The notes under the pieces are model-generated. The model was not told the DNA's origin. It worked only from the letters and a program-made list of their open reading frames with translations, and did no database searches. Made by a program: the position numbers and the translations under genes. DNA of 64,000 bases. Source: Mycobacterium sp. (GTDB lineage: Bacteria > Actinomycetota > Actinomycetes > Mycobacteriales > Mycobacteriaceae). Shown here piece after piece: positions 45,832-53,294 of the stretch; position 1 is the first letter of the stretch, and the number at the start of each line of letters is the position of its first letter. Location: contig JACPVR010000022.1 of the NCBI GenBank assembly GCA_016197405.1, forward strand, positions 124,001 through 188,000. Direction: 5' to 3'.

Positions 45832-47510
45832 CAGACCTTCTCTCTCGACGGCGCGGCGTCCGACTGGGCGCCCGGGCCGTCGGTCACCGCCAGCAGCCGC
45901 TGCACCAGCCGCTCGAACTCGTCACCCCAGCCGGAGTTGTCGGTACGCGCCAGACCGCCCAGTTCGACGTTCACGGTACCGGCGGGACCGGCGTTTGCCG
46001 CATCGGCGACCGCGGGCGTCAGCCGGATCCAGACCCGGCGACGCCGGATCAGCAAGGACACCAACAGCCCGGCCATCATCGTCATGGCGAACACCAGGAC
46101 CCAGATCTGCCCGGGATCATGCGATACCTGCAGGTTGACGAAGGGTGTCACCTTGTCGAAGCGCACCACCGTGCCGTCGTCGAGGCGGACGTCCTGGCCG
46201 GCGCGCAGGTTGACGCGGTCGACCTTGGTCAGCCGGCCCTGGTCGATGAGCCGCGGGTCGAGGCTGAAAAGCGATTGCGGTCGTCCGCTGTCCAGTCCGG
46301 CGTCACCGCGGTAGATGTCGACCGCGACCGCGGGGTTGTCGGCGGCCGGGAACCGCGAGGACAGCAGCGTGCCGTCGAGCTGTTCGGTGGGCGCCAGCAA
46401 TCCCTGGATGGCGATCTGATGTTTGCGGCGTTCCCCGGCGTCGGGGTACATCCCGGCCGGCGGGTCGATGCGGGCCACCCCGGAGGACAGCAGCGTCATC
46501 TGGTCCTCGGGTCGCCACTGGATGGTCTGGGTGCGCGTCTGTCCGTTGGGAAAGGTCACCGTGAAGGTCGGGGCGTAACCGTGGCCCTGCAGGTACACCC
46601 GGTCGCCACCGACCCGCAGCGGGTGGTTGACCTCCAGGCGGTAGGACTGCCACTGGTCACCGGCCAGCTGCGAGCCGGTCTGGTAGTCGATATCGGCGGC
46701 GAACGACCGGGCCTGGCCGTTGGGCAGATATTCGGCCTGGAAGTCGTTGACGCGCACGCACATCGGGTACAGCGAGGTGCCGTCGACGGTGTTACCGGCC
46801 CGGAACGAGTCGAAAGCGGCCGGTGACGCCGAGCAGAAACCGGGGCCGCTGTCGGCGATCACGATGACATTGCCCTCGTAGCCGAACATCTTGCCGACCG
46901 CGACGGCGACCAGCAGACCCAGCAGCGAGAAGTGGAACACCAGGTTGCCGAACTCGCGTAGGTAACCCTTCTCGGCGGAGACCTCGGCGGCGCCGGTGTC
47001 CGGGTCGGTGCGCATCGTGGTGCGCCAGCCGCGCAAACGGGCGACCATGGCGCTCGCCACGGCCTGCAGGTCGCCGGTCGCGGTGCCTTCGGCGTGTTTG
47101 GGCAGCCGGGCCAGGTTGCGCGGCGCGGGCACCGGCACTGCCCGCAGGCTGCGTGCGTGCTCGATGATGCGCGGTGTCAGACAGCCCACCAGGGAGATGA
47201 ACAGCAGCACGTAGATGGAGGTGAACCAGAAGCTGGCGAACACCTCGAAGAACTGCAGCCGGTCCAGCCACGGCCCGATGACCGGATGCGCGTCGATGTA
47301 CTGGTCGACCTTGGCGGCGTTGAGGCTGCGCTGCGGCAACAGCGCACCCGGCACGGCCGCGACCGCCAGCAGGAACAGCAGCACCAGCGCGGTGCCCATC
47401 GACGTCAGCGTCCGCCAGGTGTTGCGGATGAGCGCGAGCAGACGCAAAGGACCCCCGAAACGGCGTTTCGGGGGGTCGTTTGCGTCTGCTCGCCGGTCGG
47501 TGATGGTCAA
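45831..47510 (-). CDS. resB: ResB (Ccs1), cytochrome c biogenesis
   Basis: Partner of CcsA. Four membrane helices and a large extracytoplasmic domain (GNVIVIADSGPGFCSASPAAFDSFRAGNTVDGTSLYPMCVRVNDFQ) are typical of ResB/Ccs1. About 559 residues if translation starts at TTG 47510, which overlaps the ccdA stop as TTGA; a second TTG at 47447 gives MRLLALIRNTWRTLTSMG, closer to the M. tuberculosis start. A long palindrome lies between these two starts and would be translated as NDPPKRRFGGP. A longer open reading upstream inside ccdA is rejected. Confidence 0.92.
   Translation of the reverse strand: MTITDRRADANDPPKRRFGGPLRLLALIRNTWRTLTSMGTALVLLFLLAVAAVPGALLPQRSLNAAKVDQYIDAHPVIGPWLDRLQFFEVFASFWFTSIYVLLFISLVGCLTPRIIEHARSLRAVPVPAPRNLARLPKHAEGTATGDLQAVASAMVARLRGWRTTMRTDPDTGAAEVSAEKGYLREFGNLVFHFSLLGLLVAVAVGKMFGYEGNVIVIADSGPGFCSASPAAFDSFRAGNTVDGTSLYPMCVRVNDFQAEYLPNGQARSFAADIDYQTGSQLAGDQWQSYRLEVNHPLRVGGDRVYLQGHGYAPTFTVTFPNGQTRTQTIQWRPEDQMTLLSSGVARIDPPAGMYPDAGERRKHQIAIQGLLAPTEQLDGTLLSSRFPAADNPAVAVDIYRGDAGLDSGRPQSLFSLDPRLIDQGRLTKVDRVNLRAGQDVRLDDGTVVRFDKVTPFVNLQVSHDPGQIWVLVFAMTMMAGLLVSLLIRRRRVWIRLTPAVADAANAGPAGTVNVELGGLARTDNSGWGDEFERLVQRLLAVTDGPGAQSDAAPSREKV
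47435..47493. repeat. Long palindrome at the 5' end of resB
   Basis: Outer arms GCGAGCAGACGCAAA (from 47434) and TTTGCGTCTGCTCGC (to 47493) are perfect; inner arms GGACCCCCGAAACG and CGTTTCGGGGGGTCG pair with two small irregularities. Total span about 60 bases. I recall related GAGCAGACGCAAA palindromes as intergenic repeats in mycobacteria. Here it sits within the coding or leader region of resB, close to the ccdA stop. Confidence 0.8.
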
Positions 47511-48280
47511 ATCGGCAACCTGACGTCGCTGACGAAAGCGTCGCGCACCCAGGACACGAAATCGGCCCACACGCCGCTGACCAGTGCGATACCGACCAGG
47601 ATCAGCAGCACGCCGCCGACGATCTGGATGGTGCGGGTGTTGCGCCGCAGCCAGCCCAGGCCACCGACGGCCCACGACGACCCGAAGGCCAGCAGGATGA
47701 ACGGGATGCCCAGGCCCAGGCAGTAGGCGATCACCAGCGCCACGCCGCGCGCCACGCTGGCGCCGTCGGTCGCCGACGCCACGGTGATCACACCGGTCAG
47801 CGTCGGGCCCAGGCACGGCGTCCAGCCCAGCGCGAAGACCGCGCCGAGCAGCGGCGCGCCCGCAACCGTCGACAACATCTTGGGAGTGAACCGGGCCTGG
47901 CGTTGCAGCGCCGGGATGAACCCGACGAAGACCAGGCCCATGATGATGGTGATGACACCGCCGACGCGTTGCAGCACAACCTGATTGGTGATCAGCGATG
48001 TCGTCATACCGAGCACCGCGACGGTGCCGAGGATGAACACCGCGGTGAAGCCGGCCACGAACAGCAGCGCCGAGCCGGCGACCCGCATCCGCGTCCTGGT
48101 CGTGACGGTGCCCGGGGTGTCACCGTCATCCACCCCGACCACGGCGGCCAGGTAGGACAGGTAACCCGGCACCAGCGGCACCACGCACGGCGAGGCGAAC
48201 GACACCAGCCCGGCCAGCATGCACACGGCCAGCGCCAGCAGCACCGGCCCGGTGGCCGCGAGTTCGGCTGTGCCGGTCAC
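47507..48280 (-). CDS. ccdA: CcdA thiol-disulfide transporter
   Basis: A 257-residue, six-helix membrane protein carrying reducing power from cytoplasmic thioredoxin to the outside. Both conserved Cys regions are visible: SFASPCVVPLVPGYLSYLAAVVG near the start and ALGWTPCLGPTLTGVI in the second half. It supplies electrons to the thioredoxin-like lipoprotein encoded just upstream, which keeps apocytochrome c cysteines reduced for CcsA/ResB. Overlaps its upstream neighbour by 4 bases. Equivalent of Rv0527. Confidence 0.94.
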   Translation of the reverse strand: MTGTAELAATGPVLLALAVCMLAGLVSFASPCVVPLVPGYLSYLAAVVGVDDGDTPGTVTTRTRMRVAGSALLFVAGFTAVFILGTVAVLGMTTSLITNQVVLQRVGGVITIIMGLVFVGFIPALQRQARFTPKMLSTVAGAPLLGAVFALGWTPCLGPTLTGVITVASATDGASVARGVALVIAYCLGLGIPFILLAFGSSWAVGGLGWLRRNTRTIQIVGGVLLILVGIALVSGVWADFVSWVRDAFVSDVRLPI

Positions 48281-48876
48281 GGTTTGGGCCCCGGTTCGGC
48301 CGCCAGCCGCTCCACCACCGGTTGCAGGTCACTGGCGAGCAGTTCGCGCAGGAACACCGCGGCGACCCGGTGCTCGCGGTCCAGCACCACCGTCGAGGGG
48401 ATGACGGTCGTGGGGTATTTGCCGCCGAAGGCGATCATGGTGCGCATCGCCGGGTCGTAGATGGACGGAAAGGTGATCTTGCGGTCGGTGATGAAGTCGA
48501 CGGCGGCCTCGCGGTTGTTGTCGCGAACGTCGATGCCAAGGAAGGCCACCCCTTTGGCGCGGGTGGCGTCGTAGACCCGCTGCAGTTCACCGATCTCGGT
48601 GCGGCACGGGCCGCACCACTGGCCCCACACGTTGATGACGACGACCTTGCCGGCGAAATCGTCGACGGACAGCGTCTTGGCCGGGTCCATCAGATCGGGT
48701 CCGGTCAATGTGCCCGGGCGACTGCGGTTTTCAGGTGGGTCATAGAAGATATCGGTCTTGCCGCCGGGTGCGACGAATTCGAAGGTGCCGCCCTGGGCGA
48801 CGGCGTCGTGACCGGTCGAGCAGCCGGTGAGCGCGAGCACAGCCGCGCACACCAGTGTGACCAACCGCCGCCTCAC
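48277..48876 (-). CDS. ResA/CcsX-like thioredoxin lipoprotein (Rv0526)
   Basis: A 199-residue protein from GTG 48876, which overlaps the upstream stop (GTGA). The signal peptide ends with a lipobox LTGC; the thioredoxin domain has VINVWGQWCGPCRTEIGELQRVY with the WCGPC active site and cis-Pro in TTVIPSTVVLDREHRV. Predicted to reduce apocytochrome c thiols, fed by CcdA. Equivalent of Rv0526. Its place in the gpm-ccdA-resB-ccsA run supports the role. Confidence 0.92.
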   Translation of the reverse strand: MRRRLVTLVCAAVLALTGCSTGHDAVAQGGTFEFVAPGGKTDIFYDPPENRSRPGTLTGPDLMDPAKTLSVDDFAGKVVVINVWGQWCGPCRTEIGELQRVYDATRAKGVAFLGIDVRDNNREAAVDFITDRKITFPSIYDPAMRTMIAFGGKYPTTVIPSTVVLDREHRVAAVFLRELLASDLQPVVERLAAEPGPKP

Positions 48877-49481
48877 TGGCCGGCCGGCTCCGCGTAACCC
48901 CAGCCGACCAGTTTGTCGTCGTCGAACTGAAACGACGTCAGCGACGCCAGATTGCACATGCGATGGGTCGGGAAGTGCGCCAGCCGGCTACCGGTCATCG
49001 CCCGGCGCAGGGTCTCCACCGGCAGCTGGTGGCTCACACAGACCGCCTCATGACCGAGTGCCTGCAGCCGGGCTCGCTCCACTGCGTCCTTCATCCGCGC
49101 CGCGACCTGCTTGTACGGCTCGCCCCACGACGGTGTGACGGGGTTGCGCAGATACCGCCAGTTCCGCGGGTCGCGCAATGCGCCGTCACCGGGCGAGACG
49201 CGCTTGCCCTGGAAGATGTTCTCCGACTCGATCAGTTCGGGGTCGGTGTCGATCGCCAGCCCGTGCACGGCGGCGATCGGTCCCGCCGTCTGCTGGGCCC
49301 GTTCCAGCGGTGAGGCCACCACGTAGACGATGTCGTTGTGCGCCAGCCATTCCGCGACGGCGGCGGCCTGGCTGCGGCCGCGGTCGGACAGGTTGTAGCC
49401 GGGCAGTCTGCCGTAGAGGATCTTCTCCGGGTTGTGCACCTCGCCGTGCCGCATGACGTGCACGATGGTCTTCTCGCCCAT
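48873..49481 (-). CDS. Histidine phosphatase (phosphoglycerate mutase-like, Rv0525)
   Basis: A 202-residue branch-1 histidine phosphatase starting at ATG 49481: TIVHVMRHGEVHNPEKILYGRLPGYNLSDRGRSQA with the RHG catalytic His, VASPLERAQQTAGPIA, and CVSHQLPVETLR with the second His. Equivalent of Rv0525. Mutase is less likely than a phosphatase of unknown substrate. It lies 1 base after hemL and overlaps the thioredoxin gene by 4 bases, tying haem synthesis to cytochrome c assembly in one transcript. Confidence 0.9.
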   Translation of the reverse strand: MGEKTIVHVMRHGEVHNPEKILYGRLPGYNLSDRGRSQAAAVAEWLAHNDIVYVVASPLERAQQTAGPIAAVHGLAIDTDPELIESENIFQGKRVSPGDGALRDPRNWRYLRNPVTPSWGEPYKQVAARMKDAVERARLQALGHEAVCVSHQLPVETLRRAMTGSRLAHFPTHRMCNLASLTSFQFDDDKLVGWGYAEPAGQ

Positions 49482-49482
49482 A

Positions 49483-50790
49483 TCAGGCACCCGGCTCGGT
49501 GGCCGCGGCGGCGGCCGCCGCCGCGGCAGGCAGCGCCGCAGCGATCCGGTCGAAAGCTTGGTCGTCCAGCGCCGCCGAGACGAACCAGGCCTCGTAGGCA
49601 CTGCACGGCGGGTACACCCCGGCGTCGAGCAGGGCGTGGAAGAAGGCCGGGAACCGCCAGGTCTGGCTGGCCCGTGCGGAGGCGAAATCGGTGACCGGCG
49701 CATCGGTGAAGAAGACGCTGAGCATATTGCCGGCCCGCGCCAGCTGATGCGTCACACCGGCATCTGTCAGCGCGCCGGTGAGCAACCCGGCCAATCGGTC
49801 GGCGTTGGCGTCCAGGGCGGCGTACACCGCGGCGTCGGCGGTACGCAGCGTGGCCAGGCCGGCGGCCATCGCCACCGGATTACCCGACAGCGTGCCCGCC
49901 TGGTACACCGGGCCCAGTGGGGCGAGTTTCTCCATCACCTCGGCGCGTCCTCCGAACGCCGCGGCGGGCAGGCCGCCGCTCATCACCTTGCCGAAGGTGA
50001 ACAGGTCGGCATCGACCGGATCGATGCCGTACCAACCGCTTCGGCTGACCCGGAACCCGGTCATCACCTCGTCGATGATCAGCAGTGCGCCGTGCTCGGC
50101 GGTGATGCGGCGCAGCGCGGCGTTGAAACCGGGCAGCGGCGGCACGCAGCCCATGTTGCCGGGGCTGGCCTCGGTGATGACGACGGCGATCTGCTCACCG
50201 TGTTCGGCGAAGACCGCCTCGACGGCGGCGACGTCGTTATAGGGCAGCACGATCGTGTCGGCGGCCGTCGCACCGGTGACACCGGGTGAGGACGGCAGGC
50301 CCAGCGTCGCGACACCGGAGCCGGCGTCGGCCAGCAGTGCGTCGACATGTCCGTGATAGCACCCGGAGAACTTGACGACCTTGGGCCGCCCGGTGAAACC
50401 GCGGGCCAGCCGGACCGCGCTCATGGTGGCCTCGGTGCCGGAGTTGACCAGCCGGACCCGCTGCACCGGTGCCACCCGGTCGATGATCTCGGCGGCCAGT
50501 TCCGATTCGGTCGGTGTGGGCGCGCCGAAGGACAGCCCGTGCGCGGCGGCCGCGGTGACCGCCTCGACGACCGCGGGGTGGGCGTGACCCAGGATCATCG
50601 GGCCCCATGAACACACCAGGTCGACGTAGCGGTTGCCGTCGGCGTCGGTGAGCCAGTAGCCCTGCCCGGACGTGATGAACCGCGGTGTTCCGCCGACGGC
50701 GTTGAAGGCCCGGACCGGGGAGTTCACCCCGCCGGGAATGACCGCGCAAGCGTCGGCGAACAGTTTCGCGGACCGGTCGGTACTGCTCAT
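49483..50790 (-). CDS. hemL: HemL, glutamate-1-semialdehyde aminomutase
   Basis: A 435-residue PLP enzyme converting glutamate-1-semialdehyde to 5-aminolevulinate, the second step of the C5 haem pathway. Visible: IPGGVNSPVRAFNAVGGTPRFI, LVCSWGPMILGHAHPAVVEAV, VNSGTEATMSAVRLARGFTGRPKVVKFSGCYHGHVDALL, LLIIDEVMTGFRVS and FGKVMSGGLPAAAFGG with the PLP lysine. The C-terminus ends in a poly-Ala tail. It heads the leftward hemL-gpm-trx-ccdA-resB-ccsA operon. An ACTACA/TGTAGT palindrome lies 35 bases upstream. Confidence 0.96.
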   Translation of the reverse strand: MSSTDRSAKLFADACAVIPGGVNSPVRAFNAVGGTPRFITSGQGYWLTDADGNRYVDLVCSWGPMILGHAHPAVVEAVTAAAAHGLSFGAPTPTESELAAEIIDRVAPVQRVRLVNSGTEATMSAVRLARGFTGRPKVVKFSGCYHGHVDALLADAGSGVATLGLPSSPGVTGATAADTIVLPYNDVAAVEAVFAEHGEQIAVVITEASPGNMGCVPPLPGFNAALRRITAEHGALLIIDEVMTGFRVSRSGWYGIDPVDADLFTFGKVMSGGLPAAAFGGRAEVMEKLAPLGPVYQAGTLSGNPVAMAAGLATLRTADAAVYAALDANADRLAGLLTGALTDAGVTHQLARAGNMLSVFFTDAPVTDFASARASQTWRFPAFFHALLDAGVYPPCSAYEAWFVSAALDDQAFDRIAAALPAAAAAAAAATEPGA

Positions 50791-50825
50791 GGCGACCAGT
50801 GTCCCAGCCGTGTCGACCAGCTCCC

Positions 50826-50840
50826 ACTACAGGGTGTAGT
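50826..50840. promoter_or_regulatory. BlaI-like palindrome upstream of hemL
   Basis: Perfect inverted repeat ACTACA-GGG-TGTAGT, 35 bases before the hemL ATG. ACTACA/TGTAGT half-sites are typical of BlaI/MecI/CopY-family repressors. M. tuberculosis BlaI is known to affect respiratory genes, which would fit control of haem synthesis, but spacing differs and binding is not shown. Confidence 0.4.
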
Positions 50841-50888
50841 TGTCGGCCGGTCCGCGGCCCCCGGCACGCGCAGAACCGGCAGGTCGGA

Positions 50889-50920
50889 CGGTCCCCCCGG
50901 CGACGGCGGCGGGGGGACCG
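50889..50920. terminator. GC-rich hairpin
   Basis: CGGTCCCCCC and GGGGGGACCG pair perfectly over 10 bases with a 12-base loop. It lies in the gap between divergent transcription of hemL (leftward) and the small gene (rightward), so it may be an RNA leader structure rather than a terminator. No U-tract. Confidence 0.4.
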
Positions 50921-51123
50921 TGGCCAACGTCACGCCGTGGCGAGCATTCCGCCCAGCCGGGTGCGCCCGTCGGCGTCCAGCGGCAGCAGCGGCGCGCCCC
51001 GTGGTTACCGACGTCGCGCAGGTCATCGTCGTCACCGACGGCCAACCCCCACTGATACGTTTGCACACAGCCGCCGTGGGGCACCCCCAACCCCGGATCT
51101 GACCCGTCAACCCTGGAGGAACG

Positions 51124-51252
51124 ATGCGCGCAGAAGAAGGCGACGAGTCGATCGCGGAACTCGCCAAGGACGCGGCCAAGGCCGACGAGAAGCTCGATGA
51201 GGCCGTGGACGTCGACGGTTCCGAGCACAAGGGCAAGCACCGGAAAGACTGA
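51124..51252 (+). CDS. 42-residue highly charged small protein
   Basis: ATG 51124 follows TGGAGGA with 4-5 base spacing. The reading is MRAEEGDESIAELAKDAAKA followed by DEKLDEAVDVDGSEHKGKHRKD, 42 residues, mostly Asp, Glu, Lys and Ala. It is probably an amphipathic helix with a disordered basic tail. No family recognised. The good ribosome site and protein-like third-base GC favour a real gene. It lies alone between hemL and the marR gene. Confidence 0.6.
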   Translation: MRAEEGDESIAELAKDAAKADEKLDEAVDVDGSEHKGKHRKD

Positions 51253-51286
51253 ACGACTCCGGCACCAGGTAGGTGGGCCCGCGTCG

Positions 51287-51733
51287 TTATTCGCCGCCCT
51301 CGCGCAACGCGCGAATCATGTTCTGCAACATGCGAAACGCGGCTGACTGCTCGTCCTCGGTCATACCGGCCAGCATTCGCACTTCGACCGACCGGACCGC
51401 ATTGCTCGCCTTCTCCAGGCTGCGCTTGCCGCGGGGCGTGAGCCGCGCCGGGAGCGCCTTGCCGAACGGCGCCTCCGCGGGCCTGGTCACATAGCCGTCC
51501 CGCTCGAGGGCCTGCAGCAGCACATTCATCGACTGCCGGGTCACGAACGCGCCCCGTGCCAGCTCGGAGTTCGACAGACCCGGTCGCTGCGACAGCAGTT
51601 CGAGGCACGAGTAGTGCGTCACGGTCATGCCGAGCGGTCGCAGCACCTCTTCCATCGCCGCGCGCAGGACGCTGGACGCCTCTTTCAGCAGATAGCCCAG
51701 CGACGTCTGGAGATCGACACCCTCTTGACTCAT
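51287..51733 (-). CDS. MarR-family transcriptional regulator
   Basis: A 148-residue winged-helix regulator: SVLRAAMEEVLRPLGMTVTHYSCLELLSQRPGLSNSELARGAFVTRQSMNVLLQALERDGYVTRPAEAPFGKALPARLTPRGKRSLEKA. This covers the dimer helix, HTH and wing of MarR proteins. It diverges from a VOC-fold gene; the 63-base gap holds two TGTCAG-N4-CTGACA palindromes, one touching its own start codon. Autorepression and control of the VOC gene are expected. Confidence 0.9.
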   Translation of the reverse strand: MSQEGVDLQTSLGYLLKEASSVLRAAMEEVLRPLGMTVTHYSCLELLSQRPGLSNSELARGAFVTRQSMNVLLQALERDGYVTRPAEAPFGKALPARLTPRGKRSLEKASNAVRSVEVRMLAGMTEDEQSAAFRMLQNMIRALREGGE

Positions 51734-51748
51734 GTCAGCATTCTGACA
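51733..51748. promoter_or_regulatory. MarR operator 1
   Basis: TGTCAGCATTCTGACA is a perfect TGTCAG-N4-CTGACA palindrome that begins at the first base of the marR coding strand's ATG. Binding there would block marR transcription or initiation. The match to site 2 is exact outside the N4 spacer. Confidence 0.65.
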
Positions 51749-51760
51749 TAGCCTGGCTCG

Positions 51761-51776
51761 TGTCAGATAACTGACA
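51761..51776. promoter_or_regulatory. MarR operator 2
   Basis: TGTCAGATAACTGACA repeats the same palindrome 28 bases (centre to centre) from site 1, so both face roughly the same side of the helix over about 2.7 turns. It lies 20 bases before the VOC gene's ATG and would cover its promoter. Confidence 0.65.
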
Positions 51777-51796
51777 TATACGGAAGGGTTGTCCCC

Positions 51797-52165
51797 ATGG
51801 CTGTCACCGGCCCCGACTTCATCTCACTGCAGGCGCGCGACCTCGCCGCTTCGCAGGCGTTCTACGAGCAGTACCTCGGCCTCGTCCGCTCGCAGGCCGG
51901 GCCGCCGCACGCTGTCGTCTTCGAGACCACACCGATCACGTTCGCCCTTCGCGAGGTCGTTGCAGGCACCGACCTCACATCGGTGGCCCAACCCGGTATC
52001 GGTGCTGCAATCTGGCTGCACGCCAACGACGTTCAGGCCATTCACGATGCTCTCGTCGCCGACGGTCACACCGTCGTCTCAGCGCCGATCGACGGCCCCT
52101 TCGGCCGGACGTTCACCTTCGCCGACCCCGACGGCTACCACGTCACACTCCACGACCGCGCGTGA
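51797..52165 (+). CDS. VOC-family (glyoxalase/bleomycin-resistance-fold) protein
   Basis: A 122-residue protein: GPDFISLQARDLAASQAFYEQYLGLVRSQAGPPHAVVFETTPI, then AAIWLHANDVQAIHDALVADGHTVVSAPIDGPFGRTFTFADPDGYHVTLHDRA. Two beta-alpha-beta-beta-beta modules with metal-site candidates at the second strand and final His. GGAAGGG precedes the ATG. As the target of the adjacent MarR repressor it may detoxify or bind the compound MarR senses. Confidence 0.88.
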   Translation: MAVTGPDFISLQARDLAASQAFYEQYLGLVRSQAGPPHAVVFETTPITFALREVVAGTDLTSVAQPGIGAAIWLHANDVQAIHDALVADGHTVVSAPIDGPFGRTFTFADPDGYHVTLHDRA

Positions 52166-52201
52166 TCGGGTCGCCGGGTGCTCGCCGAGCCCGGAATCAG
52201 G

Positions 52202-52684
52202 TCACGCAGTCCACGTCAGCAAGTCGCCGCTGCCCTGCGTCATCACGGTGCCCGGCATGACCCGCAGCCGGTAGGGCGTCAGCCGCCAGGCGGCGAAGTC
52301 CGGCGAGGCCGGCCCGTCGCGCCACTGCGGGATGATGGCGGGGTCATAGCCGACAGGTTCGGGCCCGGTCGCGAACTTCTCCCACACCGCGGCACGGCCG
52401 GCATCGTCGAGAACCCACTCGACGGTGCATTCGGCTCTGCAGGTGTCGTGCGACGGTGCCCAATAGCTCACCGAGATGTCCGGATGCGCGCCGATGTGGG
52501 CCCGTTTCAGCGGTGTGGGCACCGTGGCGATCCAGCCGACCAGATCGGCGCCGTCCCATTCCCACAACGGGTGCAGAATGCGGCTGCGCGGCCGGCCGTC
52601 GGCGTCGACGGTGGCCACCGATGCCCACACGATGGAGTGGGCCATACCGAGGAAAGCGGGCGCGATCTGCGGCAGAGCGGTCAT
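52202..52684 (-). CDS. PPOX-class FMN/F420-binding protein
   Basis: A 160-residue split-barrel protein from ATG 52684: APAFLGMAHSIVWASVATVDADGRPRSRILHPLWEWDGADLVGWIATVPTPLKRAHIGAHPDISVSYWAPSHDTCRAECTVEW. This is the pyridoxamine-oxidase-like FMN/F420 fold, general stress protein 26 style. It lies 7 bases behind the TetR gene in the same direction. Substrate unknown. Confidence 0.85.
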   Translation of the reverse strand: MTALPQIAPAFLGMAHSIVWASVATVDADGRPRSRILHPLWEWDGADLVGWIATVPTPLKRAHIGAHPDISVSYWAPSHDTCRAECTVEWVLDDAGRAAVWEKFATGPEPVGYDPAIIPQWRDGPASPDFAAWRLTPYRLRVMPGTVMTQGSGDLLTWTA

Positions 52685-52691
52685 GAACCCG

Positions 52692-53294
52692 TTATACGGG
52701 CAGTCCGCGCAGCGCCGCAGGCAAGCTGGGCAGGAAGTGGGTGTTGGCGAACGCGCGGATATCGTCGACGGTGTCCAGCGGCTGCAGGCTCGGCAGCAGC
52801 AGCACCACCATCGAATACCGCAGGATGTTGTCGGCCAGCGCGGCCACCGCCTGGGGTCCGACACGGTCGGCGAACCCCGGCGGGAAGATGATGTGCAGCG
52901 CGGCGACGATGCGGGCGGCCGCCGCGGCGTAGTGCTCGTTGGCGAGCTCGAGGGCCAGCGCCGGGTCGTCGGTGATCATCCGGTTGAGCACCCGGTGCCG
53001 CCGGAACGTCATGATGGCCGCGGTGAACGCCTCGACATAGATGTTCGAACGCGGTCCCGCGCTCTTGATCTCTTCGGCGATATCGGCGAACAGCGTGGCG
53101 TTCTCCCGGTCGATGACAGCCGACACCAGCTCGTCGCGGCCGGCGAACCGGCGATAGATGGTGGTGCGACTGACCTTGGCCCGCCGCGCGACGTCGTCCA
53201 GTGCAACCCGCCGGAAGCCGTGGCGTTCGAATTCCACCACCGCGGCATCCAGGATGGCCTCGGTCGCGGCGTCGCGAGAGCGTGCGGTGGTTAT
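52692..53294 (-). CDS. TetR-family regulator (possible AUA start)
   Basis: A 200-residue TetR: ATEAILDAAVVEFERHGFRRVALDDVARRAKVSRTTIYRRFAGRDELVSAVI is the complete HTH domain, followed by a helical ligand domain. No ATG, GTG or TTG lies just upstream of helix 1. The frame's AUA at 53294 overlaps the TAA of the MpaB gene (AUAA) and has AAGAAGG 9 bases before it, and would give a normal-length protein. The nearest upstream GTG would add a tail of shadow-like sequence; the first internal GTG would remove helix 1. Probably controls its own MpaB-TetR-PPOX unit. Confidence 0.85.
   Translation of the reverse strand: MTTARSRDAATEAILDAAVVEFERHGFRRVALDDVARRAKVSRTTIYRRFAGRDELVSAVIDRENATLFADIAEEIKSAGPRSNIYVEAFTAAIMTFRRHRVLNRMITDDPALALELANEHYAAAAARIVAALHIIFPPGFADRVGPQAVAALADNILRYSMVVLLLPSLQPLDTVDDIRAFANTHFLPSLPAALRGLPV

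Larger units (their letters stand above)
50791..51123. other. 333-base non-coding region between hemL and the small ORF
   Basis: No reading with gene-like protein was found on either strand. It contains the palindrome ACTACA-GGG-TGTAGT (50826-50840) near hemL, and a GC-rich hairpin with 10-bp arms CGGTCCCCCC (50889-50898) and GGGGGGACCG (50911-50920). A good ribosome site (TGGAGGA, ending at 51119) closes it before the 42-residue gene. The longer open frames here are low-quality shadows rich in Arg. Confidence 0.5.

Noticed and set aside
50827..51240. A 137-codon minus-strand gene upstream of hemL
   Set aside because: It covers the hairpins and the better-supported small plus-strand gene, and has no family features or ribosome site.
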